NCBI RefSeq assembly: GCF_001499965.1
Contig: NZ_LQIT01000004.1
Location: 62,001-126,000, forward strand
Length of the DNA stretch: 64,000 bases
From: Mycobacterium sp. GA-2829
GTDB taxonomy: Bacteria; Actinomycetota; Actinomycetes; Mycobacteriales; Mycobacteriaceae
Reading direction: 5' to 3'
The notes under the pieces are model-generated. The model did no database searches. It saw nothing but the letters and a program-made list of their open reading frames with translations, and was not told where the DNA came from. Shown in pieces: positions 53,752-63,933 of this stretch (position 1 is the first letter of the stretch; each line of letters starts with the position of its first letter). The translations under genes and the position numbers were made by a program.

Positions 53752-54627
53752 GTGACCGTCGGTCACCGGCCCGAGAACCTTACCCTCGGCGCGGCGCTCA
53801 CCACGGCGGCCTTCTTCTGCGTGGCGCTGGTCGGGACGCTGGCGAAGGTGTCGGGTCAGTACACCTCGACCGGGGTGCTGTTGCTGTTCCAGAACCTGAT
53901 CTGCCTGTTGTTCATCGCGCCGGTGGTGCTGCGCGACGGCTGGGCGTCGTTGCGCACCAAAAAGATCGGCCTCCACGTCACCCGCGCGGTCGCCGGCACC
54001 GCGTGCTGGTACGCGCTGTTCTTCGCGATCACCCAGATCCCGCTGGCCAACGCGACGCTGCTGACCTACACCGCGCCGCTGTGGATGCCGTTGGTGGCGT
54101 GGGTGGTGACGCGGCAACCGGTGGCGCGGGCGACGTGGGTCGGTGCGGGGATCGGTTTCGCCGGCGTCGTCCTGGTTCTGCAGCCGCAGGCCCGCATGTT
54201 CCACATCGGGGAGGTGTCGGCTCTCGCCGGCGCGGTGCTCCTGGCGATCGCGATGATGTCGGTGCGCTGGCTCGGTGCGACCGAACCGATGCCCCGGGTG
54301 CTGTTCTACTACTTCGCGCTGTCGACGGTGTTGTCCATCCCGATCGCCGCCGTCGACTGGCGGGCGTTCCCGCCGCGGGCGTGGGTGTGGTTGATCGCGC
54401 TGGGTTTCGCGCAGCTGTTCTCGCAGATGCTCATCGTGGTGGCGTACCGGTACGCGTCGGCGGAGAAGGTCGGACCGTTCATCTATTCGGTCATCGTGTT
54501 CACGGCGCTGATCGATTGGATCGTCTGGCACCACCCGCCGACGCTGTACATGTACCTCGGGATGGCGCTCGTGATCGGAGGCGGATTGGTGGCGGTGCGG
54601 GCCAGGTCGCCGGTGGCTATCCGGTAA
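53752..54627 (+). CDS. EamA/DMT family transporter
   Basis: A 291-residue inner-membrane protein with about ten helices in two EamA repeats (first half ends near TRQPVARATWVGAGIGFAG, second near LYMYLGMALVIGGGLVAV). Members of this drug/metabolite superfamily mostly export amino acids or other small metabolites. The GTG start is the base after the SDR stop codon, so the genes are co-transcribed. No substrate can be named. Confidence 0.87.
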   Translation: MTVGHRPENLTLGAALTTAAFFCVALVGTLAKVSGQYTSTGVLLLFQNLICLLFIAPVVLRDGWASLRTKKIGLHVTRAVAGTACWYALFFAITQIPLANATLLTYTAPLWMPLVAWVVTRQPVARATWVGAGIGFAGVVLVLQPQARMFHIGEVSALAGAVLLAIAMMSVRWLGATEPMPRVLFYYFALSTVLSIPIAAVDWRAFPPRAWVWLIALGFAQLFSQMLIVVAYRYASAEKVGPFIYSVIVFTALIDWIVWHHPPTLYMYLGMALVIGGGLVAVRARSPVAIR

Positions 54628-54678
54628 CGCTTGAGTTTTGCAGGTGGAATTCGGCCCGAAGTGGGGCACAGTTGAGAT

Positions 54679-55092
54679 ATGGCCGATCCGAAGAAACAGC
54701 AGCCGAACGACGTCCGCGCCGCCGCGCAGGCCGCGCTGCAGGCCGCCCAGGATGCCGCGACGGGGGCGTTGCGCGTCCCGGCCGCCTCGGCGCAGATCGT
54801 CGCGCAGCTCCCCGGTTTGCTCGAGAACCTCGCCGCGGCGACCGAACGGCTCAACAAGACCCTGGACCGCGTCGAGCGCTACATGGCGCTGGCCGACCCT
54901 ACGTTGCAGACCATGGACCGCATCCTGCCGCAACTGGAAGCGCTTGCCGCACAACGCGATGCGGCATTCCGGGTGGTGGGCGACCTGCCGGGCGTGAGTA
55001 CCTTCGGGCGGATCACCGGCCTCACGCCGCGTGAGAATGCCGATCAGGACAAGGGTAAGACGCAGAAGAAGCGCGGCCGCAAGACCGACTGA
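54679..55092 (+). CDS. Small helical hypothetical protein
   Basis: A 137-residue cytoplasmic protein, Ala/Gln-rich and predominantly helical. Residues 12-105 look like amphipathic helices able to form a coiled coil (AAQAALQAAQDAATGALRVP, TERLNKTLDRVERYMALADP), and the C-terminus is Lys/Arg-rich (QKKRGRKTD). It resembles small mycobacterial proteins of unknown function. A CACAGT box lies six bases ahead of the ATG, so the transcript could be leaderless. It converges on the DUF6766-like gene with one base between the stop codons. Confidence 0.7.
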   Translation: MADPKKQQPNDVRAAAQAALQAAQDAATGALRVPAASAQIVAQLPGLLENLAAATERLNKTLDRVERYMALADPTLQTMDRILPQLEALAAQRDAAFRVVGDLPGVSTFGRITGLTPRENADQDKGKTQKKRGRKTD

Positions 55093-55093
55093 T

Positions 55094-55774
55094 TCACGCG
55101 CTGGTCTCGCGGTGCGGATCGGCCACGGGCTTGGACTCCGCTGATCCGCGTTGGCGCAGGAAGATCGACAGGCCGACGATCGCGGCCACCGCGATGAACT
55201 CGCTCTGCCAGTTCTGCATGGACTCGAACCAGAACTGCGAGGTCGTCACATACCGCCACAGCGAAATCGGATCCTGGCCGTGCTGGGCGCCCTCCTCGTT
55301 GTACGCGGCGACGCCGCCGACGGCGTGCAAGGCCCACGAGGCGAAGAAGAGCACGAAAAAGGCGATGGCCAAGGAGTTTTCGTAGACCCACAACGCCCAG
55401 CCACCCCGGCGGACGGGCCACGGCGTGGTGTCCTTGATGTTCGCACGATGTGGATCGGCATCCTGCGGCGCCGGTTTGCCGGTCGGTTTGGATTCCGAGG
55501 AACCTCGTTGATACAGGAACGCCGTCAGCACGACGTACATCCCCATCTGGAGGAATTCGGATTCCCAGTTCTCGAAGGTCGCCTCGAGGAAGTCACCCGT
55601 CGTCAGGTAGGCGACAACGGAAATCGTCTCGTGTGAGCCGTGATCGTGCTGTTCCTGGTTGTAGGTGGCGGCTCCGGAGACGATCATCCCCGCAAAGAAC
55701 ACCGCGAACAGTCCGAGGCAGGCCAGCAGCAGGCCGTTGTCACGAAGCCAGTTGCGCGATGGTTCGGCGGTCAC
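55094..55774 (-). CDS. DUF6766-like duplicated membrane protein
   Basis: A 226-residue protein with four hydrophobic helices arranged as two similar halves. Each half contains a helix ending in a YN(Q/E)E motif (AATYNQEQHDHG and VAAYNEEGAQHG), then SEF(L/I) and a Y/LRQRGS(S/A)ESKP tail (SSESKPTGKP and SAESKPVADP). This internal duplication is plain. Homologues are found in many bacteria as membrane proteins without known function. It reads away from the quinone oxidoreductase gene. Confidence 0.75.
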   Translation of the reverse strand: MTAEPSRNWLRDNGLLLACLGLFAVFFAGMIVSGAATYNQEQHDHGSHETISVVAYLTTGDFLEATFENWESEFLQMGMYVVLTAFLYQRGSSESKPTGKPAPQDADPHRANIKDTTPWPVRRGGWALWVYENSLAIAFFVLFFASWALHAVGGVAAYNEEGAQHGQDPISLWRYVTTSQFWFESMQNWQSEFIAVAAIVGLSIFLRQRGSAESKPVADPHRETSA

Positions 55775-55849
55775 CGGCTCAGTATCGCGCCGTTTCGATC
55801 ATCCGGTCCCGGGTAGGTCCGCGTGTACACCCGACGATCGGAGGACTCA

Positions 55850-56761
55850 ATGCGCGCGGCGGTTCTGGAAGCGGCCGGAGGAACGCCTCAGGTGAAGGAC
55901 GTCGACGAGCCCGATCGCGGTGACGTCGTCACCGTCACCCTCGCCGGGTGCAACCCCGTGGACCTGGCGCTCGCCTCCGGGGCGATGGGCGAGCCCGAAG
56001 TACCGAAGATCGTCGGAAAGGAGGGCGTCGGGCGCAACGCCGACGGGGCGCGCGTGTACTTCGACTCCCCGCCGTCGCCGTTCGGCTCGTGGGCCCAGCG
56101 CACGCGGGTCGACCCGGACAGGGTCTACCCCGTGCCCGACGGCGTCGACGACGACATGGCCGTCGCACTGGGCATCGCGGGGCTGGCCGCGTGGCTGCCC
56201 CTGACCCACCACGCCTCGGTGGTCGACAAGTCCGTGCTCGTCCTCGGCGCTACCGGCGTCGTGGGCCACATCGCGGTGCAGGCGGCGAAGATCCTCGGCG
56301 CGGGCAAGATCGTCGCCGCGGGCCGGAACCGGGAGGCGCTCGACCGCACCCGCCGCCTGGGCGCCGACGCGATCGTCCAGTTGGGCGGCGATGACGACGC
56401 AAAGGCGCTCGGATCGCAAGCCGACGCCGGCTACGACGTGGTCATCGACATGGTCTACGGGGATCCCTTCCTGGCCGCGCTCGAGGCGTCGGCGGTGGGC
56501 GCAACGCTGATCACCGTCGGGCAGGGCGCCGGGGGCGCGCCTGCGGTGCCGTTCCCCGGGATGATGGGCCGCACTCACATCGGGCATTTCAACGACTTCC
56601 TGCCGATCGAGATCACGCGTAAGGCGTATGAGGACCTGACGAGCCACGCCGCCGCGGGCCGCATCACCGTGGAGACCACGCGGTACTCGCTCGAGGACGC
56701 GCAGAAGGCGTGGCAGGCGCAGGCCGACGGCCCGCACGTCAAGATCGGCGTAGCGCCGTAG
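55850..56761 (+). CDS. Zinc-independent quinone oxidoreductase-like MDR protein
   Basis: A 303-residue medium-chain reductase. The NADPH-binding motif VLVLGATGVVGHIAVQAAK is at about 130-148. The zinc-binding residues of alcohol dehydrogenases are absent, as in quinone oxidoreductases. The ATG at 55850 has GGAGGA upstream; the start at 55823 is rejected. It should reduce a quinone, enal or similar compound with NADPH. Confidence 0.86.
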   Translation: MRAAVLEAAGGTPQVKDVDEPDRGDVVTVTLAGCNPVDLALASGAMGEPEVPKIVGKEGVGRNADGARVYFDSPPSPFGSWAQRTRVDPDRVYPVPDGVDDDMAVALGIAGLAAWLPLTHHASVVDKSVLVLGATGVVGHIAVQAAKILGAGKIVAAGRNREALDRTRRLGADAIVQLGGDDDAKALGSQADAGYDVVIDMVYGDPFLAALEASAVGATLITVGQGAGGAPAVPFPGMMGRTHIGHFNDFLPIEITRKAYEDLTSHAAAGRITVETTRYSLEDAQKAWQAQADGPHVKIGVAP

Positions 56762-56866
56762 GTGCCGGCGTCGCCGCGCTCGCGGAACACTTACGGTGTG
56801 CTCGCGGGGCGTCTTGCACGCGCAATGGCCGTGTGCGAGCCGCGGTGCTCGGCACTCCCGGCATGA

Positions 56867-58315
<1,449 letters not shown>

Positions 58316-58322
58316 GCGTCGC

Positions 58323-58378
58323 CGAGACTGCGGGGAGATCACGTTCTTACGTGGGAGGACGCGCTCACCGCAGTCTCG
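58323..58378. terminator. Inverted repeat between convergent genes
   Basis: The arms cgagactgcgg (58323-58333) and ccgcagtctcg (58368-58378) are perfect over 11 bases. It lies between the htrA stop and the stop of the leftward hypothetical gene, a position suiting a bidirectional terminator. Similar tcgagactgcggtgag sequences are common between mycobacterial genes. Confidence 0.55.
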
Positions 58379-58391
58379 ACGCACTCGGCTG

Positions 58392-59375
58392 TCAGGCCAC
58401 CTCACGCCTCCCCAGCAGATCACACGCATCCTCGAACCGCGCCCACTCCTGCTGCGAGGGTCGGTCCGGCGTTCCGGCAACCGCGTCACTGCTGACCTCG
58501 AAGCCGGGTGCGAGCGGAGACAACATGCCGGCGAGCTTCACGATGTGACCCTGCGGGCTGTCCTCGAAACTCTCGAACACCCGCTCGCCGACCCAGGACC
58601 GCACGTTCTCGGCGCCACTGGCGAGGTCCAGGTCCGGAAGCCGCAGCGCGCCGTTGCAGTGGCGTACGTGCTCGTCGTAGCGGTCGTCCCAGCACTCCGT
58701 CTGCCAGCCCGGCCAAAGCTCAGGCAGCGCCTGGAAGAAGCCCATCGTGTCGGCGGTCTGCCACGCGCCCAACCGTTTCCGGGGAATGTCGATGTGGCAC
58801 CCACCTTCGGGGATCTTGCCCAGCTTCAAAGTGGTGACACCGCGACCGGGAAGCATGTCGATCAGCGCTGGGCCGTGCCAGGCCTTGCTCAGGTGCCACC
58901 ACAGCGGCCACATCCGCAGCTGTCCGTCCTCCCCGACGACGGACACCAAGTGGCACATATGGTTGCGTCCCCGCGCGAGCCGGACGGTCGGCTTCCTGTC
59001 CCACTGGTACGGCGGCAGCTCCGCGCCGACGTAGCCGGCCAGTTCGACAGTGCCGTCGTAGGCCCAGCCGATCTCGAAGCCCGGCCACACCTCGCCGAGC
59101 ACGGCCAGCGCGGCCCGGCGTTCGTTCATACCGTCCATGACGGTGTCGCCGAAGAACAGCACCCGCCCGCGATCGAAGTCGATGAGCGCCCCGCCGTCGG
59201 CCCACACGGGGTCCACCCACTCGTTCTTCGGACACGGCCGCAACGTCTGCACGTATCGCCGCGCCAGGTCCGGCCCGCCGACCAGTGCGTCGAGGATGCG
59301 TCCACCCGCCCAGTGCGCGTAATACAGCCGCCAGTCCTGGTTCTCGACGACGATGAAGTTCGCCCTGTTACCCAT
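58392..59375 (-). CDS. Hypothetical protein, mycobacterial family
   Basis: A 327-residue, Trp-rich, soluble protein starting MGNRANFIVVENQDWRLYYA. I recognise the style of a family found in mycobacteria and relatives with unknown function. The segment GGALIDFDRGRVLFFGD repeats a beta-hairpin-like pattern. The ATG at 59375 has GGGGAC upstream; the frame is open to 59633 but that part runs through an inverted repeat and is not plausible coding sequence. No signal or transmembrane segment is seen. Confidence 0.7.
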   Translation of the reverse strand: MGNRANFIVVENQDWRLYYAHWAGGRILDALVGGPDLARRYVQTLRPCPKNEWVDPVWADGGALIDFDRGRVLFFGDTVMDGMNERRAALAVLGEVWPGFEIGWAYDGTVELAGYVGAELPPYQWDRKPTVRLARGRNHMCHLVSVVGEDGQLRMWPLWWHLSKAWHGPALIDMLPGRGVTTLKLGKIPEGGCHIDIPRKRLGAWQTADTMGFFQALPELWPGWQTECWDDRYDEHVRHCNGALRLPDLDLASGAENVRSWVGERVFESFEDSPQGHIVKLAGMLSPLAPGFEVSSDAVAGTPDRPSQQEWARFEDACDLLGRREVA

Positions 59376-59524
59376 ATCGTCCCCAATCCGTGTGACGCGG
59401 ATCCGGTCGCCCGCGCCGGTTGGTGTGAGTGTGATACAGGCCACCGACAAGTCGGTCACGTCGCCGGATTCAAACGCCGCGACTAGCTCTTGAAGGCACT
59501 CCACTGAGCAACGCTGTGCGCCCG

Positions 59525-59583
59525 ACCTACACCAGGGCTGTGAATCCACAGCCGTCCGCTCCACGAACAGCCCTGGTGTAGGT
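59525..59583. repeat. 17-bp inverted repeat of the dispersed gacctacacca family
   Basis: The arms acctacaccagggctgt (59525-59541) and acagccctggtgtaggt (59567-59583) are perfectly complementary over 17 bases, with a 25-base loop. The same family occurs twice around 6392-6466 (flanked by gcgcccaag-type sequence). It lies in the otherwise gene-free stretch 59376-59636. Confidence 0.75.
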
Positions 59584-59636
59584 ACGGCGCGCAAGAACGA
59601 AAACGGCACACCATCCCCGCCATCTCCCGACATGCT

Positions 59637-59939
59637 TCACCCGATCGTGGGCTCCGACGAGATCACCGCGCGCTGCAATCGGACTACGGCGATAGCTACA
59701 TAGGCGGACAATGCGTAGACCGCGTCGCCGCGATGATGGCTCAGCGCGTCCATGATCATCCGACCCGGTAGGGTTGATGCATCGCCGACCAGCAACGATG
59801 CTGTGACGACGTTCACATCCTTGTCAGAGGTGCACTGGCCCAACCTGTTTCGGACTCGATTCGAGCGCTGACGCCGCGCCAACCGACCCGCGGGAATGGC
59901 CCCCGCCTCGCCGAAGTTGGAGTTGTTCATGCTTTCCAT
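59637..59939 (-). CDS. Hypothetical protein, doubtful
   Basis: A possible 100-residue protein (MESMNNSNFGEAGAIPAGRL onward). Codon use is less GC-biased at third positions than in neighbours, and I know no family. The last part, AVYALSAYVAIAVVRLQRAV, is a hydrophobic helix. It would be divergent from the MFS-UspA gene. A real gene, a remnant or a chance frame are all possible. Confidence 0.35.
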   Translation of the reverse strand: MESMNNSNFGEAGAIPAGRLARRQRSNRVRNRLGQCTSDKDVNVVTASLLVGDASTLPGRMIMDALSHHRGDAVYALSAYVAIAVVRLQRAVISSEPTIG

Positions 59940-60008
59940 GCCGCCTGCGGCGGGTGCCCCAACCGCCGCACTGAATTGCCAGCTAACTCACAGGTTGGGT
60001 GGGTGCTG

Positions 60009-62012
60009 ATGCGTCAAGGTCCTCTCGCCGGCCGTTATCCGGCAGTGGCCGCCATGGTCACACTCGCGCTGATCCCCTACCTGGCGTTGTCCGCGGCCCT
60101 GGATCCGCTGGTGCCGGTGATCTCCGAACAACTCCACATGACCGCCCAGCAGATGAGCCTGGGCTCGGGGCTGGGTAACGCCGCCTATGCGGTCGGCACG
60201 GTGCTCGCCGTCCAGTTCGCCCAACACCTCCCCCAGCGCAGGATGTTGCTGCTCTACGCGGTGGTGCTCGTTGTCGGGTCGATCATCGCCGCGGCTGCGC
60301 AGAACGCCGGCATGTTCATCGCGGGCCACGTGCTGCAGGGGCTGTCGACCAGCATGTTGCTCATCGCGGCGGCACCTCCGCTGACCATCGGTTTCCCCCG
60401 TGACAAGCTGCGCAACACCGCAGTGATCATGAACATGTGCGTGTTCGGCGCGGTCGCGCTGGGCCCGTTCATCGGCGGTGTGCAGGCCGATGCGCACGCG
60501 TGGCGCCCGCTGTTCTGGATCGTCGCGGGCGTCGCGACGCTGGCGCTGCTGCTGGCCGCCTTGACCTTCGATGACGCCCCGCCGGCCGACCGGGACGCTC
60601 CGCGGGACGTTCATGCGATCGCGCTGGCCGCAGCCGGATGTACGGCGGCGTTCGTGGGCGCCTCCCAACTCACCACGCACGGGTTCGGCGACGTGGCGGT
60701 CACGCTGCCGATGCTGGGCGGCCTCGCGCTCATCATCGCGCTGATCGTGTATCAATTCCGGGCGCGGCGTCCGCTTCTCACCATCCGGACGATGCTCACC
60801 AGTTCGATCCCCGTGGCCGGCGTCGGTGTCGCGTTGTTCGCCGCCGCCGCGTCGGTGGCCGCGACCGCGCTGACCACCAACGTGTTCCTGGAATCTTTCA
60901 GCCCGGCGCACGTGGGCATGCTTTACCTGCCCGAACTCGGTGGCGCCATCGTGATGGCGGTAGTGTTCGGATTCGTCATCTCACGCCGCGCCATGCACTA
61001 TCTCCCGTTGGTGGGCATGGCGTTGCTGGCGGCCGGGATCCTGGTGTTCCTGCTCGCCCTACCGGCCAATCAACCACTGGCGCTGCTGGGTTCGGCGTTG
61101 ACGGGTCTGGCGCTCGGAGCGACGGTGGCCCCGGCGCTGTTCGTCGCCGGGTTCTCGTTGGAGTCCAGCAGCCTGCAGCGGGTGTTCGCGATCATCGAGT
61201 TGTTGCGCGCGGTCGCGGCGTTCCTGGTGGCGCCGGTGTTCGCGTACTTCGCGGCGACGGTGTCGGAGGACCTGGTCGAGGGCACGACGATCGCGCTGTG
61301 GATCGGGTTCGGCCTCGCGGTGGTCGGGGCGCTCTTCGGGGTTGTGGTGTACGCGCTCAGCGGGGCCCGTCCGCAGCGACCCAATCTGGATAGGTTCATC
61401 GACGGCGACTCGCCGGCCTGGTACTCGCCGCCGCTGCTGGCGCGGTTACGCGGCGAGATGCCGACGCCCGAACCTGCGATCGCGACGCCGACACGTGCGG
61501 TTCCGATCAGCGCCACCGGACCCGTGGTCATCGCCTACGACGGATCCGATTTGGCCACAAGAGCAATCGAGCGTGCCGCCAGCGAATTGCCTCCGGGTCG
61601 TGAGGCGTTGGTGGTGTGCGTATGGCAGCCCGTGGATGTCGGGTTCACGCCCGTCGGCGGTGAGCGGTTCGATGCCGACAAGGCTCCCGAGGTCCGTCGC
61701 GCGGCCGAACGTACCGCTGCTCACGGAGCGGAACTCGCGGCTGAGGCCGGGTTCGCGGCGTCGCATCAGGCGATCGAGGCCGCGCCGACGTGGAAGGGCA
61801 TCGTCCGGGCGGCCGATGAGCACCAGGCGAGCATGATCGTGCTTGGCCCGCATCGGCGCAGCGGACTGCTGGGGCGTTTCGAGGGCAGTGTGGCGGCGGC
61901 GGTGATTGCGCATACCGACACTCCGGTGCTGGTTGTGCCGCAACGGGAGTCGTCGAACGGTGTGGTGCGGGAACCGGCGCTCTCGGTGTCGGCAGTGCCG
62001 GGCGAGCGCTGA
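60009..62012 (+). CDS. MFS transporter fused to a universal stress (UspA) domain
   Basis: A 667-residue fusion. Residues 1-460 are a 14-helix-type major facilitator (ALIPYLALSAALDPLVPVI, AGHVLQGLSTSMLLIAAAPPL). Residues 510-650 form a UspA domain: VVIAYDGSDLATRAIERAAS at the start and MIVLGPHRRSGLLGRFEGSVAAAVIAHTDTPVLVVPQ at the end, where the G-x2-R-x9-G(S) pattern binds ATP. The ATG at 60009 is preferred; a TTG at 59976 extends it by 11 residues. It could be an exporter whose activity follows ATP level or stress. The transported compound is unknown. Confidence 0.85.
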   Translation: MRQGPLAGRYPAVAAMVTLALIPYLALSAALDPLVPVISEQLHMTAQQMSLGSGLGNAAYAVGTVLAVQFAQHLPQRRMLLLYAVVLVVGSIIAAAAQNAGMFIAGHVLQGLSTSMLLIAAAPPLTIGFPRDKLRNTAVIMNMCVFGAVALGPFIGGVQADAHAWRPLFWIVAGVATLALLLAALTFDDAPPADRDAPRDVHAIALAAAGCTAAFVGASQLTTHGFGDVAVTLPMLGGLALIIALIVYQFRARRPLLTIRTMLTSSIPVAGVGVALFAAAASVAATALTTNVFLESFSPAHVGMLYLPELGGAIVMAVVFGFVISRRAMHYLPLVGMALLAAGILVFLLALPANQPLALLGSALTGLALGATVAPALFVAGFSLESSSLQRVFAIIELLRAVAAFLVAPVFAYFAATVSEDLVEGTTIALWIGFGLAVVGALFGVVVYALSGARPQRPNLDRFIDGDSPAWYSPPLLARLRGEMPTPEPAIATPTRAVPISATGPVVIAYDGSDLATRAIERAASELPPGREALVVCVWQPVDVGFTPVGGERFDADKAPEVRRAAERTAAHGAELAAEAGFAASHQAIEAAPTWKGIVRAADEHQASMIVLGPHRRSGLLGRFEGSVAAAVIAHTDTPVLVVPQRESSNGVVREPALSVSAVPGER

Positions 62013-62029
62013 CGCGCGACCCGGCGAGG

Positions 62030-63169
62030 TCAGGCTCCCTCGTCGTCGGCATCGTAATAACCGGCCTCCCGCAATACATCTTGCTCATACGCGAGCCTCA
62101 TTCGGTCGATGACAGCGAGCGCCTCTGTGGTCAAACCCTCACGAATTCCGCTCTTCGCGTGCGCGAATGGGATGAAGGCTCGCAGCATGTCTGGAACAAC
62201 CAATAGGCACTCGACAGAGACGCAGCACCCGACGCTCGGCGGATACTCGAGTGCCCAGCGGACTCGCCGAGCGCTCCACCGCAACGGGTCACCGGCACCC
62301 GTCTCGATGAGCTCCTCCAGAATGTCTCGGTACTCGGAATCCGCAAAGTACGCACCGTGAGTCGAGGCGAAGAATTCGTCGAGCAGGGCATCGCGGGCGG
62401 CAGACTCCCAGGCCGACGGCCGGTAGCCGGTGCCACCTTCGGGCATGTGTCCGATCAGCCACTGCACGAGCGGCCGGCAGGCCGGCCACGGACCGTCCCC
62501 ACGCGCGGCGTGCGTTCCGCTCACCGCTTGCTGGACCCATGCGCGAGCGTCGGCCAATGCCATCTCGAAGACACGGATGTCCCGATCAAGGCTCTGCTCC
62601 AGCACCTGCTCGATCGTTTCCTCGACGAACGTCGCGCCAGTGACGCACGAGTCGGAGTTGTGGTAGGTGTCGACCACGCACGTCATCTCCGCACCACCGA
62701 GGCGAGCTCCGATCAACACTTGGCTGACATCACCCAAGACGTGGGACAACCGCACTGTCCGATACACGTGAATTCGCGACAACCCTGAGATCCACGCGGG
62801 CAACAGATCATCCCGTGCCTCGACCATGCGCCGACACTGCGCCGACAACTCGGCGTCGACAACGAGTTCGGCGACGATGGCCAGGAACGCGGTTACCTCC
62901 CGGCCGGGCACTTCACGCTGGTCAGAAATGATCTCGTCAAGCGAGCGCACTTCGAACTCCGGCCGCTTCAACCGGATCATTGGTGACGGAGTCGTTTCCG
63001 CGATCACCATGCTGACGAATTCGAGGAGATCGAGAGGATGCTTCCGCGCCAGCATCGGACGCACCAAGTTCACCAGCGGTGACTCGTCGGGAGGCCGCTC
63101 CCGCGCTCTCCTACGTCGCGCATCGCGTCGCGCTTGTTTGGCTTTCCGTCGCGCTCGCCCGTCGGTCAT
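62030..63169 (-). CDS. Hypothetical protein with basic N-terminus, mycobacterial family
   Basis: A 379-residue soluble protein. The N-terminus is strongly basic (RARRKAKQARRDARRRRARE, residues 4-23), followed by an alpha-helical body (HPLDLLEFVSMVIAETTP and similar helices). I have the impression of a family found in mycobacteria without known function. The basic leader could bind nucleic acid. The ATG at 63169 is chosen over a start 10 codons earlier. It is in the same direction as the NrtR-like gene, 51 bases after it. Confidence 0.68.
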   Translation of the reverse strand: MTDGRARRKAKQARRDARRRRARERPPDESPLVNLVRPMLARKHPLDLLEFVSMVIAETTPSPMIRLKRPEFEVRSLDEIISDQREVPGREVTAFLAIVAELVVDAELSAQCRRMVEARDDLLPAWISGLSRIHVYRTVRLSHVLGDVSQVLIGARLGGAEMTCVVDTYHNSDSCVTGATFVEETIEQVLEQSLDRDIRVFEMALADARAWVQQAVSGTHAARGDGPWPACRPLVQWLIGHMPEGGTGYRPSAWESAARDALLDEFFASTHGAYFADSEYRDILEELIETGAGDPLRWSARRVRWALEYPPSVGCCVSVECLLVVPDMLRAFIPFAHAKSGIREGLTTEALAVIDRMRLAYEQDVLREAGYYDADDEGA

Positions 63170-63220
63170 GGCGCGGACGCTACTCAGCACCGGTGACAAC
63201 TTCGACGGCGAAGAGCGCCC

Positions 63221-63865
63221 TCACCCCGCAGCGCGACGAAACAACTCCGCCGGCCGCCCGCGCCCACCCGCCGTCATCCGACCCGTCGCCACGAGATGCG
63301 GTTCCATCGCCCGCCGAAACGTGTCCCGCTGCAACGCGTCCCCGAGGACCGCCTCGTGCGCCAACCGCAACTCCCGCAGCGTGAACTCCTCCCCCAGCAG
63401 CCGGTCCGGGTCCGGGTGATCGGCGTAACGAGCGCGAATGTGCGCCATCGCCCGCCCGATGATGTCGGCGTGGTCGTACGGCAACCGCCCCGGGCTGAGC
63501 ACCGGCGCCAGGCGCGTCCGATCGGCGAACCGCGACGCAAGCGCATCGGCCCGCACCACCGCGACGTGCGCCACCGACAGCACCCACCCACGGTCGTCGC
63601 GCGCCGGGTCGTCGAACACCTGCAGCTGGCGCGGGCGCAGCCCCGCCACATTGGCCTTCACCCGCAGCGACCGGTCCACCGCGTCAGCCAACCGCTCCCC
63701 CTCGTGCAGGAACGTGCCCGGCAGCGCCCACCCGCGTCCGGTGTTCCGGCGCACCTCCAAGACGACGAGCCCGTTCTCCGCGTCCAACGTGAGCAGCGCC
63801 GTGTCCACCGCGACCGACGGTCGCGGATAGTCGGTGAGCGGCCGACCGCCCGTGTCCTTGTCCAT
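63221..63865 (-). CDS. nrtR: NrtR-type Nudix/winged-helix regulator
   Basis: A 214-residue two-domain protein. Residues 1-140 are a Nudix-like domain, but the Nudix box region reads GTFLHEGERLADAVDRSLRV without the E-E catalytic pattern, so it should bind rather than hydrolyse ADP-ribose. Residues 145-214 form a winged helix (FTLRELRLAHEAVLGDAL, DTFRRAMEPHLVATG). This is the NrtR architecture, whose members sense ADP-ribose and regulate NAD metabolism. It is divergent from an ADP-ribosylglycohydrolase gene. The dyad CAGT-CAC-ACTG (63883-63893) between them is a possible operator. The ATG at 63865 is chosen over a GTG at 63889. Confidence 0.8.
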   Translation of the reverse strand: MDKDTGGRPLTDYPRPSVAVDTALLTLDAENGLVVLEVRRNTGRGWALPGTFLHEGERLADAVDRSLRVKANVAGLRPRQLQVFDDPARDDRGWVLSVAHVAVVRADALASRFADRTRLAPVLSPGRLPYDHADIIGRAMAHIRARYADHPDPDRLLGEEFTLRELRLAHEAVLGDALQRDTFRRAMEPHLVATGRMTAGGRGRPAELFRRAAG

Positions 63866-63933
63866 GTCGGTGCCCCAGCGTACAGTCACACTGAATTAGC
63901 GCAGAATCGCGCAAATAGAGATCGGGGGACGTC

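Noticed and set aside
59376-59633. N-terminal extension of the hypothetical gene at 58392
   Set aside because: It would run through the dispersed inverted repeat at 59525-59583; the protein family begins at the ATG at 59375.
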